Assembly (NCBI RefSeq): GCF_005080685.1
Contig: NZ_CP039371.1
Location: forward strand, 2,108,001-2,172,000
Length of the DNA stretch: 64,000 nt
DNA from: Pseudomonas putida
GTDB taxonomy: Bacteria; Pseudomonadota; Gammaproteobacteria; Pseudomonadales; Pseudomonadaceae
Direction: 5' to 3'
Part shown: positions 37,643 through 47,967 of the stretch, piece by piece
Position numbering within the stretch: position 1 is the stretch's first letter
How the letters are laid out: each line of letters begins with the position of its first letter
Made by a program: the position numbers and the translations under genes
Notes under the pieces: model-generated
Told to the model about the DNA's origin: nothing
The model's input: only the letters and a program-made list of their open reading frames with translations
The model's database searches: none

Positions 37643-38173
37643 GTGGCGGAACGCTTATTGGTCGTGCTGTTGGGCCTGTTGTCGAGCACCAGCGCTGCCT
37701 TGGCTGCGGACTTCCTGGTGGAAGTGCGGGTGCAGGTGCAGCGCGGCTGCGTGCTGGTCAACCAGCAACGAGATGCGGGCGCGCAAGCCCTGGGCGTGAT
37801 CGACCTGGGTAGTGCTGCACGCCTGGACGGCCCCGACGCGCCGCTCAGTGGCGTACTGCTCGCGCAACGTCCGCCGCGCCTGGAATGCAATCCTGGCACC
37901 GCCTATCAGGTGCTGGTCGACGGCGGTCAGCATGGCGGTGTAGGCGAAGTGCGCTATTTGGCCCTGAACGACGGCCAGGCCCGCCCCATTCCCTACCGAC
38001 TCTATCGCGACGCCGCCTGGCGTGAACCGCTGGTCGTAGGCGTCGCGCAGGCGGCGCGGGTGCCGGATAGCGGATTTGTTGAACTCCCGTTGCACGCCCG
38101 AATCGACAAGTTGGCGTGGGTACCACACGCAGGGCTGTATGCCGACCTGCTCAAAGTCACGGTCACCTGGTAG
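37643..38173 (+). CDS. Csu-type spore-coat-U (SCPU) pilin, first of the operon
   Basis: 176-aa secreted fimbrial subunit of the archaic chaperone-usher class. Signal peptide ends near SSTSAALA; the mature part starts ADFLVEVRVQVQRGCVLV, with the paired Cys (RGCVLV ... LECNPG) and C-terminal DLLKVTVTW donor-strand-like end. I place the start at GTG 37643 because GAGAAGGA lies about 7 bases before it and it opens the signal peptide; ATG 37619 would add eight residues. Most like CsuB-type minor subunits. Confidence 0.75.
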   Translation: MAERLLVVLLGLLSSTSAALAADFLVEVRVQVQRGCVLVNQQRDAGAQALGVIDLGSAARLDGPDAPLSGVLLAQRPPRLECNPGTAYQVLVDGGQHGGVGEVRYLALNDGQARPIPYRLYRDAAWREPLVVGVAQAARVPDSGFVELPLHARIDKLAWVPHAGLYADLLKVTVTW

Positions 38174-38202
38174 GAAGCCGCTATGTACAAGGATGCGTCG
38201 CC

Positions 38203-38739
38203 ATGAACCGTTCCACGATCCTGCTGCTGTCCTTGGGGCCGCTGCTGGTGCCTGCCGCTGGCGCGCATGGCACCACTACCGGCTTTATCCAGGCGCGCCT
38301 GGTGATCAGTGCGGCGTGCCTGATCGACAGTGGCAGCCAGCAGCCGGCGACGTTGTCCAATCCTGGGCTGATGGACTTCGGCGAGCGTGGCCCGAGCTGG
38401 GACCAGCCGCTGCGCACGCGTGTAGACGAAGCCGGCGGCGAAGGCAGCCTGCAGATCAGCTGCACGCCCGAGGTGCGGGCGTTCAACGTGCGTATCAATG
38501 CTGGCTTGAACGGCAGCGACGGCGTGCGCCGCCTGAGCAATGGCCGCGAAATGATCCCCTATCAACTGGCGGTCGACCCGGGCGGCAACAGCCGCTACGG
38601 CATCGGCCAGGCCAGAGCCTTCACCATCAACAGCAGTCGGCAGATCCCGATTCCCATCTACGGCGTAGTGGTGGCGCAACCGCGTTCGCTGCCCGCCGGG
38701 CTTTACCGCGACACCTTGAGGGTGACCCTGGACTGGTAG
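38203..38739 (+). CDS. Csu-type SCPU-domain pilin, second
   Basis: 178 aa with signal peptide MNRSTILLLSLGPLLVPAAGAHG. SCPU-domain signatures: ISAACLIDSG, GSLQISCTPEVRAFNVRINAG, RRLSNGREMIPYQLA, and C-terminal LPAGLYRDTLRVTLDW. It likely assembles into the pilus shaft or sub-tip through donor-strand exchange with the usher. SD AAGGA precedes ATG 38203; the gap to the previous gene is 29 bp. Confidence 0.82.
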   Translation: MNRSTILLLSLGPLLVPAAGAHGTTTGFIQARLVISAACLIDSGSQQPATLSNPGLMDFGERGPSWDQPLRTRVDEAGGEGSLQISCTPEVRAFNVRINAGLNGSDGVRRLSNGREMIPYQLAVDPGGNSRYGIGQARAFTINSSRQIPIPIYGVVVAQPRSLPAGLYRDTLRVTLDW

Positions 38740-38758
38740 CAATGCAAGGAGACTGACA

Positions 38759-39292
38759 ATGCCAACGAACACCACCCGCTGCATACTCGCAGGCCTCGGC
38801 CTGATGCTGGCCTCCCAGGCCCACGCGGCCACCGTGACCGGCACCATCAACTCGACCCTGACGCTGACGTCGGCCTGCCAGGTCAACGGAAGTGCCGGCA
38901 CCTCGGGGCTCAACTTCGGTGCCCTGAACTTCGGTACCCAGGATGCCCTGTTCGGCACGGCCAACGCCCAGGTCCTGGGCCCGGCTGGCGGAGCCATGAG
39001 CATTCTGTGCTCGGCCGGCACCGTGCCGGCGATCCGCGTGCGGGCTGGCGCCCACGATGGGCAGTCTACTGGCGGTACGCGGGCACTTGCAGATGGCGCT
39101 GGCAACTTCGTGCCCTACGATTTCTACACCGATGCCGGTCGTACCCAATTGCTGGCGATCGACGGCACCATCACCTTGCCGACCAGCACGGGCGTTGCGC
39201 AGACCGTCAACCTGTATGGGCAGGCACGCGGCAAGGCAGGCCTGCCGGCCGGGGTGTATACCGACACGGTAGCTGTCGAGCTGACGTTCTGA
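38759..39292 (+). CDS. Csu-type major pilin-like subunit (CsuA/B-like)
   Basis: 177 aa, signal peptide ending ASQAHA, then ATVTGTINSTLTLTSACQVNG. SCPU motifs LNFGALNFGTQDALF, MSILCSAGTVPAIRVRAG, FVPYDFYTDAG and PAGVYTDTVAVELTF. The N-terminal TGTINSTLTLT sequence and length are closest to the main structural subunit CsuA/B of Acinetobacter. SD AAGGAG at 38745-38750. Confidence 0.82.
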   Translation: MPTNTTRCILAGLGLMLASQAHAATVTGTINSTLTLTSACQVNGSAGTSGLNFGALNFGTQDALFGTANAQVLGPAGGAMSILCSAGTVPAIRVRAGAHDGQSTGGTRALADGAGNFVPYDFYTDAGRTQLLAIDGTITLPTSTGVAQTVNLYGQARGKAGLPAGVYTDTVAVELTF

Positions 39293-39295
39293 ACC

Positions 39296-39799
39296 ATGCA
39301 CCGTGGACTGTCGGCTTGCCTTGCAGGGGGCGCGCTGCTGTTGGCGGCGCCGTTGCCTGCTGCAACCACCAGCACGTTCCAGGTGAACGCGCAGATCGTC
39401 GCCGGTTGCCTGGTGGTGGGCGGTGTGACTGCGTATGGCACGCTCAACTACGGCACCCAGTCGGCCTTGTCCACCGGCATCCTGAGCACCTCGCTGGGGG
39501 GCACCACGGTGACCTTCCAATGCACCCCAGGCGTGGCCCTGACCATGAGCCTGGACGGTGGGCAGAACAGCGCCAGTGGCACTCGCAACCTCAAGCGCAG
39601 CGGCGGCACGCAAGTGCTCGCCTACCAGCTCTACCGGGACGCGGCCTACACCCAGGCCCTGGCCATCGGCCAAAGCGTGGCGGTGAGCTATACCGACGCG
39701 GCGGCGATCAAGCTGCCGGTGTATGGACGTACCCAATTGCCCGGCACGCTACCCGCAGGGACCTATACCGATGCAGTGCAAGTGACGGTGACCTGGTGA
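39296..39799 (+). CDS. Csu-type SCPU-domain pilin, fourth
   Basis: 167 aa, signal peptide MHRGLSACLAGGALLLAAPLPAA. Motifs VAGCLVVGG, YGTLNYGTQSAL, TFQCTPGVALTMSLDGGQN, VLAYQLYRDAAY, PAGTYTDAVQVTVTW. Starts 3 bp after the previous stop, so translation is probably coupled. Diverged paralogue of its neighbours. Confidence 0.82.
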   Translation: MHRGLSACLAGGALLLAAPLPAATTSTFQVNAQIVAGCLVVGGVTAYGTLNYGTQSALSTGILSTSLGGTTVTFQCTPGVALTMSLDGGQNSASGTRNLKRSGGTQVLAYQLYRDAAYTQALAIGQSVAVSYTDAAAIKLPVYGRTQLPGTLPAGTYTDAVQVTVTW

Positions 39800-39840
39800 T
39801 TGCCCGGCATCGATGAGTCAACAAGAACAAGGAGAGAGGC

Positions 39841-40616
39841 ATGCAGGCAGGCGCTAGATGGGCGCGAGGATGGGTCGGATTGCTGCTGCTGGCGAGCTTG
39901 CCGGCGGGGGCGGCGACATCGGTGCTGATCTGGCCGATCGACCCTGTGCTCGAGGCTGACCAGAAAGCCGGAGCGCTATGGCTGGAAAACCGCGGCACGG
40001 CCACGGCGAGCCTGCAAGTGCGGGTGTTCGCCTGGCGCCAGGGCGACTACCAGGAGCAGTTCCAGGCCCAGCGCGAGATCATCGGCAGCCCGCCTGTAGC
40101 CAACATTCCTCCAGGCCAGAAGCAGTTGATCCGGCTGACCCGCACCGGCACTTCGCCGGCCGGCCAGGAGCAGGCCTACCGCATCATCATCGACGAAATT
40201 CCTTCGGCTCTGCCGGCCGATGCGGCCGAGAAGGGACCGCAGCGGCGATCCGCCTGCAGATGCGCTACTCGGTGCCGCTGTTCGTGTATGGCGACGGGCT
40301 GTGGGGCAAGCCCGATCCGCAAGGCAAGCGCAACGCCGACGGCGTCGGCAGGCCGCAACTGAGCTGGCGGCCAGTGATGGTGCAGGGCAAACCCTACGTG
40401 GAACTGCGCAACACCGGCCCGGTACACGCCCGCCTCACCGATGTGGTCATGCAGCAGGGCGGCCAGGCCAAGCCGTTGGTCGAAGGCCTGCTCGGTTACG
40501 TATTACCTGGCGCCAGCATGCGCTGGCCTGCGCCGGCAGCGGCCAATGCTGCCAGCGTGCTCAAGGGCCGGGTCAACGGCCAGGACAGCGCCGAGGCGAT
40601 CCCGCAAGGGCGATAG
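39841..40616 (+). pseudogene. csuC: Csu pilus periplasmic chaperone (CsuC-like), frameshifted
   Basis: PapD-like chaperone needed to fold and deliver pilins to the usher. Signal peptide ends SLPAGAA. The first half (SVLIWPIDPVLEADQKAGALWLENRG ... GQKQLIRLTRTG ... YRIIIDEIP) runs in one frame to about 40232. The second half (AIRLQMRYSVPLFVYG ... VELRNTGPVHARLTDV ... GYVLPGASMRWP) continues in the -1 frame to 40616. A single G seems missing from the GGG at 40233-40235 (ancestral EKGTAAAIRLQ). The uncorrected product ends as junk at 40362 and lacks the second Ig domain. All neighbours are intact, so a sequencing error is a real alternative. Confidence 0.85.
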
Positions 40617-40672
40617 CCGCAAACGAATGAAGTAGGGCCCAGGGAGGACCCGACAATGGTGGGAAGCCGTGT

Positions 40673-43021
40673 GTGAAATGCCTGTCATCGACCGTCCGCC
40701 GCTGGTACTTGGGGCTGGCGCTGTGCGGGCCGAGCCTGGGCGTGGCCGACGACCTGCCGCCACCGCCTACCGAAGCGGCAGCGGTGGCCGATGCCACCCT
40801 GTACCTGGATCTGCTGGTGAACCAGATGCCCAGGGCTGAACTGGTACCGGTGCAGCAGCGAGCGGGGCGCCTGTACCTGGGCAGCGAGGTGCTGCGTGCG
40901 GCGGGCGTCACCCTGCCTGGCGACCCACAGGGTGAGGTTGCCCTGGACGGCGTGGCTGGCTTGCACACCGACTACGACAGCCAGAACCAGCGTCTGCTGC
41001 TGCAGGTGCCGGCTGCCTGGCTGCCGGACCAGCGACTGGGCGACCGCAACCTTTACCCGGCGAGCGATGCCCGTAGCAGTTTCGGCGCCTTGTTCAACTA
41101 CGACGCCTACCTCAACGATACCGATGACGGCGGCACTTACCTTGCCGCCTGGAACGAGCTGAGGGTGTTCGACAGTTGGGGCACGTTCTCCACCACCGGA
41201 CAATGGCGGCAATCGTTCAATGGCGCACCGGATGCCGACACCCGCGAAGGCTTCCTGCGCTACGACACCACCTGGCAATTCACCGACGAGCAGCGCCTGC
41301 TGACCTACGAGGCCGGCGACTTCGTCACCGGCGCTTTGCCCTGGACCAGCTCGGTACGGGTCGGTGGTTTGCAGCTGTCGCGTGATTTCGCAGCACGTCC
41401 CGACCTGGTCACCTACCCATTGCCAGCCTTCGCCGGCGAGGCTGCGGTGCCGACCTCGCTCGATCTGTTCATCAATGGCTACAAGTCCAGCACTACCGAG
41501 CTGCAACCGGGCCCCTACACGCTGACCAACGTGCCGTTCATCAACGGTGCCGGCGAGGCGGTGGTGGTGACCACCGATGCGCTGGGGCGGCAGGTGTCGA
41601 CTACCCTGCCGTTCTACGTCACCAGCAGCCTGTTGCAAAAGGGCCTGTCGGACTTCTCGGTGGCGGCCGGTAGCCTGCGCCGCGACTATGGCGTGCGCGA
41701 TTTCGGCTATGGCCCTGGCGTGGCGTCTGGCAGCTTGCGCTATGGCCTGACCGACACGTTCACCCTCGAAAGCCATGTGGAAACCGCCGAGTCGCTGCTG
41801 CTCGGTGGCCTTGGCGGCACGATGCGCCTGGGCAATTTCGGCGTGCTCAACGCAGCGCTTTCACAAAGTCAGTTTGATGGTGAAAAAGGCCATCAGACCG
41901 CTCTGGGCTACCAGTACAACAGCCAGCGCATCGGTTTCAGCTACCAGCGCTTGCAACGCCATGGCGACTACGCCGATTTGTCGCGGGTCGATACGCCCGA
42001 CCTGCAACTTAGCGAGAGCAGCGAGCAGGTCACCTTGAGCGTTAACCTCGATCGCTACGGCAGCGTCGGCGCAGGGTACTTCGATGTGCGCGCCGGCGAC
42101 GGCTCGCGTACGCGGCTGATCAACCTCAGCTGGAGCAAGCCGCTGTGGGGCGCCACCAGCCTGTACCTGTCGGCCAACCGCGAGGTCGGCGACAGTGCCT
42201 GGGCGGTGCAGGCCCAGCTGGTGATTCCGTTCGACTTCAACAACGGCACCCTGGCCGTGAGCATGGAGCGCAGCAAGGAGGGCGAGGACCTGCAGCGGGT
42301 GAACTACAGCCGTGCGGTGCCGGTTGGCGGCGGCGTGGGCTACAACCTCGGCTACGCCACGGGTGGTAACCGCGATGCCTATCGCCAGGCCGATGTCACC
42401 TGGCGCCTGCAGTCGGTGCAGTTGCAGGCCGGTGTGTATGGCAACAGCGGCGAGATGACCCGCTGGGCCGATGCCAGTGGCTCGTTGGTCTGGATGGACG
42501 CGGGCGTGTTCGCCGCCAACCGCATCGATGATGCCTTCGTGGTGATCAGCACCAACGGCTATGGCGATGTACCCGTGAGCTACGAGAACCAGACAGTCGG
42601 GCGTACCGACCGCAACGGCCATTTGCTGGTGCCGTATAGCAGCGGCTACTACCGCGGCAAATACGAGATCGACCCGATGGACCTGCCGCCGGACGTGCTG
42701 GCGCCGCAGGTCGAGCAGCGCGTGGCGGTGCGCCGGGGCAGTGGCTACCTGCTGGAGTTCCCGTTGCGCCGGGTGCTGGCGGCCAGCATCGAACTGGTCG
42801 ATGGCAACCGCCAACCGCTCAAACTGGGTAGCAAGGTCACTCACGAGGAAAGTGGCAGCCAGGCGGTGGTGGGCTGGGATGGCCTTGTGTACCTGGAGAA
42901 CCTGTCGCCGCACAACCGTCTGCAGGTGGAAGTGGAAGGCGGCGGGCGCTGTTCGGTCGAGTTTGACCTGCCGCAGGAGCAGGGCTCGATTCCTCTGGTC
43001 GGCCCGCTGCCATGTCAATGA
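40673..43021 (+). CDS. csuD: Csu-type outer-membrane usher
   Basis: 782-aa fimbrial usher forming the outer-membrane pore. An N-terminal chaperone-binding region (~25-130: LYLDLLVNQ, GRLYLGSEVLRAAG) is followed by the beta barrel with plug (~180-640: FVTGALPWTSSVRVGGLQLSRDF, LFINGYKSSTTELQPGPYTLTNVP), then C-terminal domains (GYGDVPVSYENQTVGRTDRNGHLLVP, YKIEIDPMDLPPDV-like). Shorter than classical FimD, as for archaic ushers. Start is GTG 40673; SD is weak. The 3' end overlaps the adhesin gene by 10 bases. Confidence 0.9.
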   Translation: MKCLSSTVRRWYLGLALCGPSLGVADDLPPPPTEAAAVADATLYLDLLVNQMPRAELVPVQQRAGRLYLGSEVLRAAGVTLPGDPQGEVALDGVAGLHTDYDSQNQRLLLQVPAAWLPDQRLGDRNLYPASDARSSFGALFNYDAYLNDTDDGGTYLAAWNELRVFDSWGTFSTTGQWRQSFNGAPDADTREGFLRYDTTWQFTDEQRLLTYEAGDFVTGALPWTSSVRVGGLQLSRDFAARPDLVTYPLPAFAGEAAVPTSLDLFINGYKSSTTELQPGPYTLTNVPFINGAGEAVVVTTDALGRQVSTTLPFYVTSSLLQKGLSDFSVAAGSLRRDYGVRDFGYGPGVASGSLRYGLTDTFTLESHVETAESLLLGGLGGTMRLGNFGVLNAALSQSQFDGEKGHQTALGYQYNSQRIGFSYQRLQRHGDYADLSRVDTPDLQLSESSEQVTLSVNLDRYGSVGAGYFDVRAGDGSRTRLINLSWSKPLWGATSLYLSANREVGDSAWAVQAQLVIPFDFNNGTLAVSMERSKEGEDLQRVNYSRAVPVGGGVGYNLGYATGGNRDAYRQADVTWRLQSVQLQAGVYGNSGEMTRWADASGSLVWMDAGVFAANRIDDAFVVISTNGYGDVPVSYENQTVGRTDRNGHLLVPYSSGYYRGKYEIDPMDLPPDVLAPQVEQRVAVRRGSGYLLEFPLRRVLAASIELVDGNRQPLKLGSKVTHEESGSQAVVGWDGLVYLENLSPHNRLQVEVEGGGRCSVEFDLPQEQGSIPLVGPLPCQ

Positions 43022-43989
43022 ACGGCTGGCTGCGTGGATGCCTGCTGCTGGGGCTGTTGACCCTGGCCAATTCGGCCTGGGCGTTGTGCTCGTCGGTGGC
43101 TACCACGCCGGCAGCTTTCGGCACCATCAACTCGACACTGGTGCGCACCACGGTGCAGACGGCGTCGACCCTCAATTCCGGCCTGCAATGCACAGGGTCG
43201 CTGCTGACCCTGCTTTCTTCCGGTGACCATTTCTACGCCACCATCACACCGGCTTCCGGTGGCCTGGTCGGACCCACCGGCGACGTCATCAACTACACCT
43301 TGTATGCCGACAACAGCACCAGCTACCCAATCACCCGCGGCGTGGCCTTCGACTTCGCCCGCAACGGCATCCTCGACGCGCTCGGTCTGCTCAACGGCAC
43401 CACGCCCAAGGCGGTGCCGATCTACCTGCGCACACTGGTCGGCAGCAATGTGGCGGCTGGCGTATACCGCGAGACGTTGACCGTGGCCTGGAGCTGGAAC
43501 TACTGCTCGGGCATCGGCATCGGCAACCTCTGCCTGGGACGCGACATCGGCTCGGGCAGCCAGACCCTCAGCGTGACCCTCACGGTCAGCAACGACTGCC
43601 AGATCACCACGCCCAACATCAACTTCGCCAGCGCACCGGTGGTGGCGGGGTTCGGCACGGTGAACCAGAGCATCAACCTGTCGTGTACCAAGGGCAGCAG
43701 CTACACGGTGGGGCTCGACGACGGACAAAACGTTTCGGGTGGGCGGCGGAGGATGAAGTCCAGCGCCAACAACTACCTGGCCTACGACATCTTCAAGAGC
43801 GCCGGGACCGTGCGCTGGGGCTCGGTGAGCAGCGCGCGGCGCTCGAGCAGCGACGCCGATGTCAACCCTGGCGTCGGCACGGGCACCGGCAGCCAGGTGT
43901 TCAACTATAACGCCAAGGTCTACACCGACCAGGCCACGCCGCCAGCGGCCACCTATACCGACAGCGTTATCCTGGATGTGCAGTTCTGA
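43012..43989 (+). CDS. csuE: Csu-type tip adhesin (CsuE-like)
   Basis: 325 aa. Signal peptide ends NSAWA; two SCPU domains in tandem (~30-175 and ~195-325), the second with FASAPVVAGFGTVNQSINLSCTKGSSY and the C-terminal ATYTDSVILDVQF strand. The two-domain layout marks it as the tip subunit that binds abiotic surfaces by hydrophobic loops in Acinetobacter. Last gene of the pilus operon. Confidence 0.85.
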   Translation: MSMNGWLRGCLLLGLLTLANSAWALCSSVATTPAAFGTINSTLVRTTVQTASTLNSGLQCTGSLLTLLSSGDHFYATITPASGGLVGPTGDVINYTLYADNSTSYPITRGVAFDFARNGILDALGLLNGTTPKAVPIYLRTLVGSNVAAGVYRETLTVAWSWNYCSGIGIGNLCLGRDIGSGSQTLSVTLTVSNDCQITTPNINFASAPVVAGFGTVNQSINLSCTKGSSYTVGLDDGQNVSGGRRRMKSSANNYLAYDIFKSAGTVRWGSVSSARRSSSDADVNPGVGTGTGSQVFNYNAKVYTDQATPPAATYTDSVILDVQF

Positions 43990-44016
43990 AGGGCACTCAG
44001 GGAGACACCAGCAACC

Positions 44017-44049
44017 CCTGTAGGAGCGGGCTTGCCCGCGAAGAGGCCC
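44017..44049. repeat. Single REP after the pilus operon
   Basis: One copy with core GCGGGCTTGCCCGCGAAGAG between the convergent csuE and carboxypeptidase genes. Confidence 0.75.
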
Positions 44050-44056
44050 TTCCAGA

Positions 44057-45204
44057 TCAGCGCAAATCCCCAACCATCTTCAACAACGTCTCCAACACCG
44101 CCCCGCCAGCGCCTTGGACCGCGCCCCCGACCACCCGGTAAGCGCATTCGGCGCATCGTCATGGTCCTTGAACGGCATCTCCAAGGTCAGCGACAGGCAG
44201 TCATAGGCCTGCCCCACGGCATTGCACGCCAAGGTAAGGTTGGCCTGCCCTGGTTCGTCACGGGTGTAGCCGTGCACGGTCTGGAAGTCGGGGGTGATGC
44301 TGCTCAGCGTACTGCGGAACTGCTCCTCGAGTGTCGCCAGGCGCGGCGTATACCCCGGGTTGCCTTCGCAGGCGGCGGTGAACACATGGGGGATCTCCTC
44401 ATCCCCATGCACGTCGATGAAGGCATCCACCCCGTACTGTTTCATCTGTGCCTGGGCGAAGAACACTTCCGGGCTTAGCTCGACGCTCGCGTCCTGCCAG
44501 GCCCGGTTGAGGTCCTTGCCCTTGAAGTTGGTGCGCAGGTGGCCGAGGAAGGCGCCATCTGGGTTCATGTTGGGGATCAGGTACAGGTCAGCCTTGGCCA
44601 GCAACTGCTGGACCACCGCATCGTTGGCCTGCAGGCGGTCGATCACGCCCTCCATGAACCACTCGGCCATATGCTCGCCAGGGTGCTGCTGGGCGATCAA
44701 CCACAGCTTGCGCTTGCCCTGGCCGCCATCGCCTGCGCGCAGCAATGGAATATCCCGCCCCTGCACGCTGCGCCCGTGGGCCAGCAACTCGACGCCGGGA
44801 ATCTGCTGGGCGCGTTCGATCAACTGGTTGTGGCGGGCGCGGGGGTAGGGTTCGAAGTAGGCAAACCAGGCGTGGTCCTGCGCGGCTTCGAGTTCGAACG
44901 ACAATGCCTTGCCATCGAACTGGCTAGGCACGCGGAACCAGGTCTGCTGATCGTAGGAGGCCACGGCGTGGTAGCCGGTCCAGGCGTTCTTGTAGGACGA
45001 CTCGGAGGCGTTGCCCAGGCTGAAGCGGTGGGTCGAGCCGGGGGTGAGACCGCTGGCCTTGAAGTGGAACCACTGGAAGTGGCCGCTGTGGGTGTCCGGG
45101 CGGATGGCCAGGTGGACCAGGGACGGGTTGCTGGCGTCCACGACCTGGATGTTGCCGGCATCGAAGTCGCAGTCGATCTGCAGGGGGGACGGCGTCGCGG
45201 TCAT
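44057..45204 (-). pseudogene. M14-family zinc carboxypeptidase with frameshifted C-terminus
   Basis: The intact frame runs from ATG 45204 (MTATPSPLQIDCDFD) to a stop at 44080: N-terminal beta domain (~1-115), then M14 peptidase with zinc ligands in QHPGEHMAEW, MNPDGAFLGHLRTNFKGKDLNR, DVHGDEEIPH and catalytic Glu in LTLEMPFKDH. After SKALAG the expected AVLETLLKMVGDLR is found in the next frame, ending at 44057. One base is missing in the CCCC run at 44101-44104 (plus strand). All catalytic residues precede the shift, so the protein may still work. Related enzymes trim peptides or deglutamylate; the substrate is unknown. Possibly a sequencing error. Confidence 0.8.
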
Positions 45205-45289
45205 AGGCGGGGGCTCCTTGGGGGGCTTTGTTGTGGGGGTACTTTACACCGCCTGTTCGGTTTGCTGGGTTGCTACTGCATGTCGATGG

Positions 45290-45547
45290 TCACTCGACAA
45301 GCCAACTGGCATCGCCCTCCACCAGCGTGCCGCCGTGGCTGGTGGTATCGCCCTGGCGTGCGGCGGGGCTGCCTTCGATCAGCATGTGGTGGGCGCCAGT
45401 CTCGATGATGGCGCCGCAGCAGGTCTGGTCGCCGACGCGGGCGATGGCCTTGCCGTTGACGGAGGCCGAGCTGGCGCCGGAGATGACGACGCCCTCTCCG
45501 TGGAGGGGGCAGAGGTGGCGGTGGCCTACCAGGACGATGGGGTTCAT
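45290..45547 (-). CDS. PAAR-domain protein
   Basis: 85-aa PAAR protein (MNPIVLVGHRHLCPLHGEGVVISGASSASVNGKAIARVGDQTCC...), with the His/Cys pattern (HRHLCPLHG, CC, THH-like GAHHMLIEG) that binds zinc at the tip of type VI secretion spikes. No C-terminal effector extension. SD GGAGA precedes ATG 45547. The only T6SS-related neighbour is a broken tssM starting immediately on the other strand. Confidence 0.88.
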   Translation of the reverse strand: MNPIVLVGHRHLCPLHGEGVVISGASSASVNGKAIARVGDQTCCGAIIETGAHHMLIEGSPAARQGDTTSHGGTLVEGDASWLVE

Positions 45548-45600
45548 TGGTTCTCCGTTTGTGTGGCCTGTATTGGTCTTCGGTTGCGCAGCATGGGATC

Positions 45601-47967
45601 GTGGAAAACGCATTCCTGCGCGAGTCCGCACAGCCGTATGCGGTGCCTCGGCCGTTCAGGGAGGGGAAGCGGAACGAAAGACCTCAGTCCTACTTCGTGA
45701 AACAGCTTTTTCGGGATGTGATTCTCCCCGAGGCGGGTTTGGCAAGTGACAACATCAAAATCTCTTACAGCAAGCGTCGTGGGTTCTGGCTAGGTTGTGG
45801 CTGTGGCCTGCTGGCATTTGTGGTGGCTGGCTCGGCTTTTCAGCATTTCTTCCTGATCAACCGAGACAAGGCAAATGCGGTGCTGGTGAAGAGCCAGGCA
45901 TTCAAGACTGCCGTGGTGGAACAGCGGGTCGACCCCACCGGGCGCAACCTGTTGGGGCCTTTGCAGCAGGTTGGCGATGCTGTTTCGCTGTTCGGTGACT
46001 ATCGATCGGCATGGCCAGTTCTTTCCGATGCAGGGCTGTACCAAGGGCGATCCATCGGCCCATTGGTGGACGAAGCCTATCTGGCCCTGTTGTCGCGACG
46101 CTTTCTACCGGCCTTGGCCAGCGGCTTGGTTGATGCCATTAACGCGGCACCCGAGGGCAGCGAACAACAGATGGCCGCGCTTCGGGTGTATCGCATGATT
46201 GAGGACCGGCACAACCGAAAGCCGGAATGGGTAGAGCAGTGGATGGCTCGGCAATGGCAATCGGCACTCCCTGGCGAAGGGCAGGTTCAGCAAGCCCTGA
46301 TGCGTCATTTGCAGTATGCCCTGGCCTATGCGGACGCCGACCTTGGGGGGGAGCGCCTGCGCGTTGACGATGCTCAGCAAGCATTACGCAAAGTGCCATT
46401 GCAGCAACGCCTTTACGCCAACCTCAAGCACGAAGCGCAGAAAGATCTACGAACAGGCCTGGACTTGCGTCAACAGGTCGGGCCTGCTTTCGATGTCATT
46501 TATCAGCCGAGCGAAAATCCGCGCCTACCTGCGCTGCTGACGGCAAAGGGCTTCACTGCAGTCTTTGAGCCACAGAGCCAGCGACTGATGGACATGGCCA
46601 TGATCGACCAGTGGGCTTTGGGTGAGCGCCAAACGCTGGATTATTCGCCCGCCGATCGCGCCGTCCTGACCGAGCAGATACGCAACCTGTACAGCGCCGA
46701 CTACATCGACAGTTGGCGACAGTCGTTGAATCAACTGACCGTTACGGGCTTTCACGATCTGGACCATGGTGTGTCGGTACTGGCGCAGCTGACTGGGCCT
46801 GCCGCCCCCCTGCGGCGGTTGCTGGAGACCGTTCGTGACAACACTGTGTTCGACAACTTGCCTGCTCCAGGCGAAGAGCAGGACGGCTTGGACGCCGTCG
46901 CCGATTCACCTTCAGCACTCGGAAGGCATTCTCACGGTCTGGAAATCGGGCGAGCCTTTACTGAGTTGAACGAAATGCTTGAAACGACAGGGGATCGGCG
47001 CAGCTATTACGAAGAGACGCTTGCTGCCATCAAGGCTGTGCATGATTACGCCAGGGCAGTGCAGGACAGCCCAGAGCGCGGCAACGCTGCGCTGGATGTG
47101 GTGCTGGGGCGTTTCTCGATGAAGGGTGCCGATCCGATCGCCGTGTTACAGCGTGTGGCTGCTGGCCTGCCTGATCCGCTTCGCCAGCAAGTTGCGGCCA
47201 TCGCCGAGCAGACCGCCCAGGTGCTTGTCGTCGAAGCCTTGTACGAACTCGAGCGCCGCTGGCATGCGGACGTCTACAGTTTCTTCGAGCAACGCCTGGC
47301 CGGCCGCTATCCATTCGTGAGCGGAGCCCCTGATGCGGCATTGGACGACTTTGAAGCGTTCTTTGGGCCCAAAGGTCGGTTGCAGGCGTTCCAAGAGCGG
47401 TATCTGGACGTGTTTCTCAAGGAAAACCTGAGCGCGCTCTATGCAGAAAATCGCGGGGGTTACCTGATTCGCACGGATGTAATGGAGCAGTTGGAGGCAG
47501 CAGCACGCATCCGTGAGACCTTTTTCGATAACCGCGGCAATCTCGGTGTGCAATTCAGCATTGAGCCTCTGGGGCTGGGGGCGAACCAGCGTGCTAGCTT
47601 GCTTGATCTTGAGGGGCAAATGATTGCGTATCCACAGGGGCCAAGGATGGTGGCAGGCGTGATCTGGCCTAATCCACGGCAAGCTCGCAGCAACCTTACG
47701 CTGCTACGAGACGATGGTCACAGCAGCAGCCTGGAATATCGTGGACCATGGTCGATGTTCCGATTGCTCAGCCGAGGCATGCTCAATGGACGCAACGCAA
47801 CGAGTGTCGATCTGACCTTCAAAACGGCGCTTGGCGTTGCCCGCTACAAGCTGAGTTCGGAGAAGGCGTTCAACCCGATCACTCAGCAACCCTTCAAGGG
47901 TTTCACCCTGCCGCGGACGTTGCTCGAAGCTGACGGCCCGAAAGTTGGAATGGGCTTGACGAACTGA
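45601..47967 (+). pseudogene. tssM: 5'-truncated TssM (IcmF/VasK) type VI secretion membrane-complex protein
   Basis: TssM homology begins abruptly at RPQSYFVKQLFRDVILPEAGL (about 45679), which in complete TssM proteins lies some 400 residues in. It continues through the third TM helix (GFWLGCGCGLLAFVVAGSAF) and the periplasmic region to the conserved C-terminal domain (VQFSIEPLGLGA, LDLEGQMIAYPQGPRM, GPWSMFRLL). The cytoplasmic NTPase-like part and first two TM helices are missing. No ATG with SD opens the frame; GTG 45601 is a nominal start. No other tss gene is in the window, so this is a remnant, not a working baseplate/membrane complex. Confidence 0.85.
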
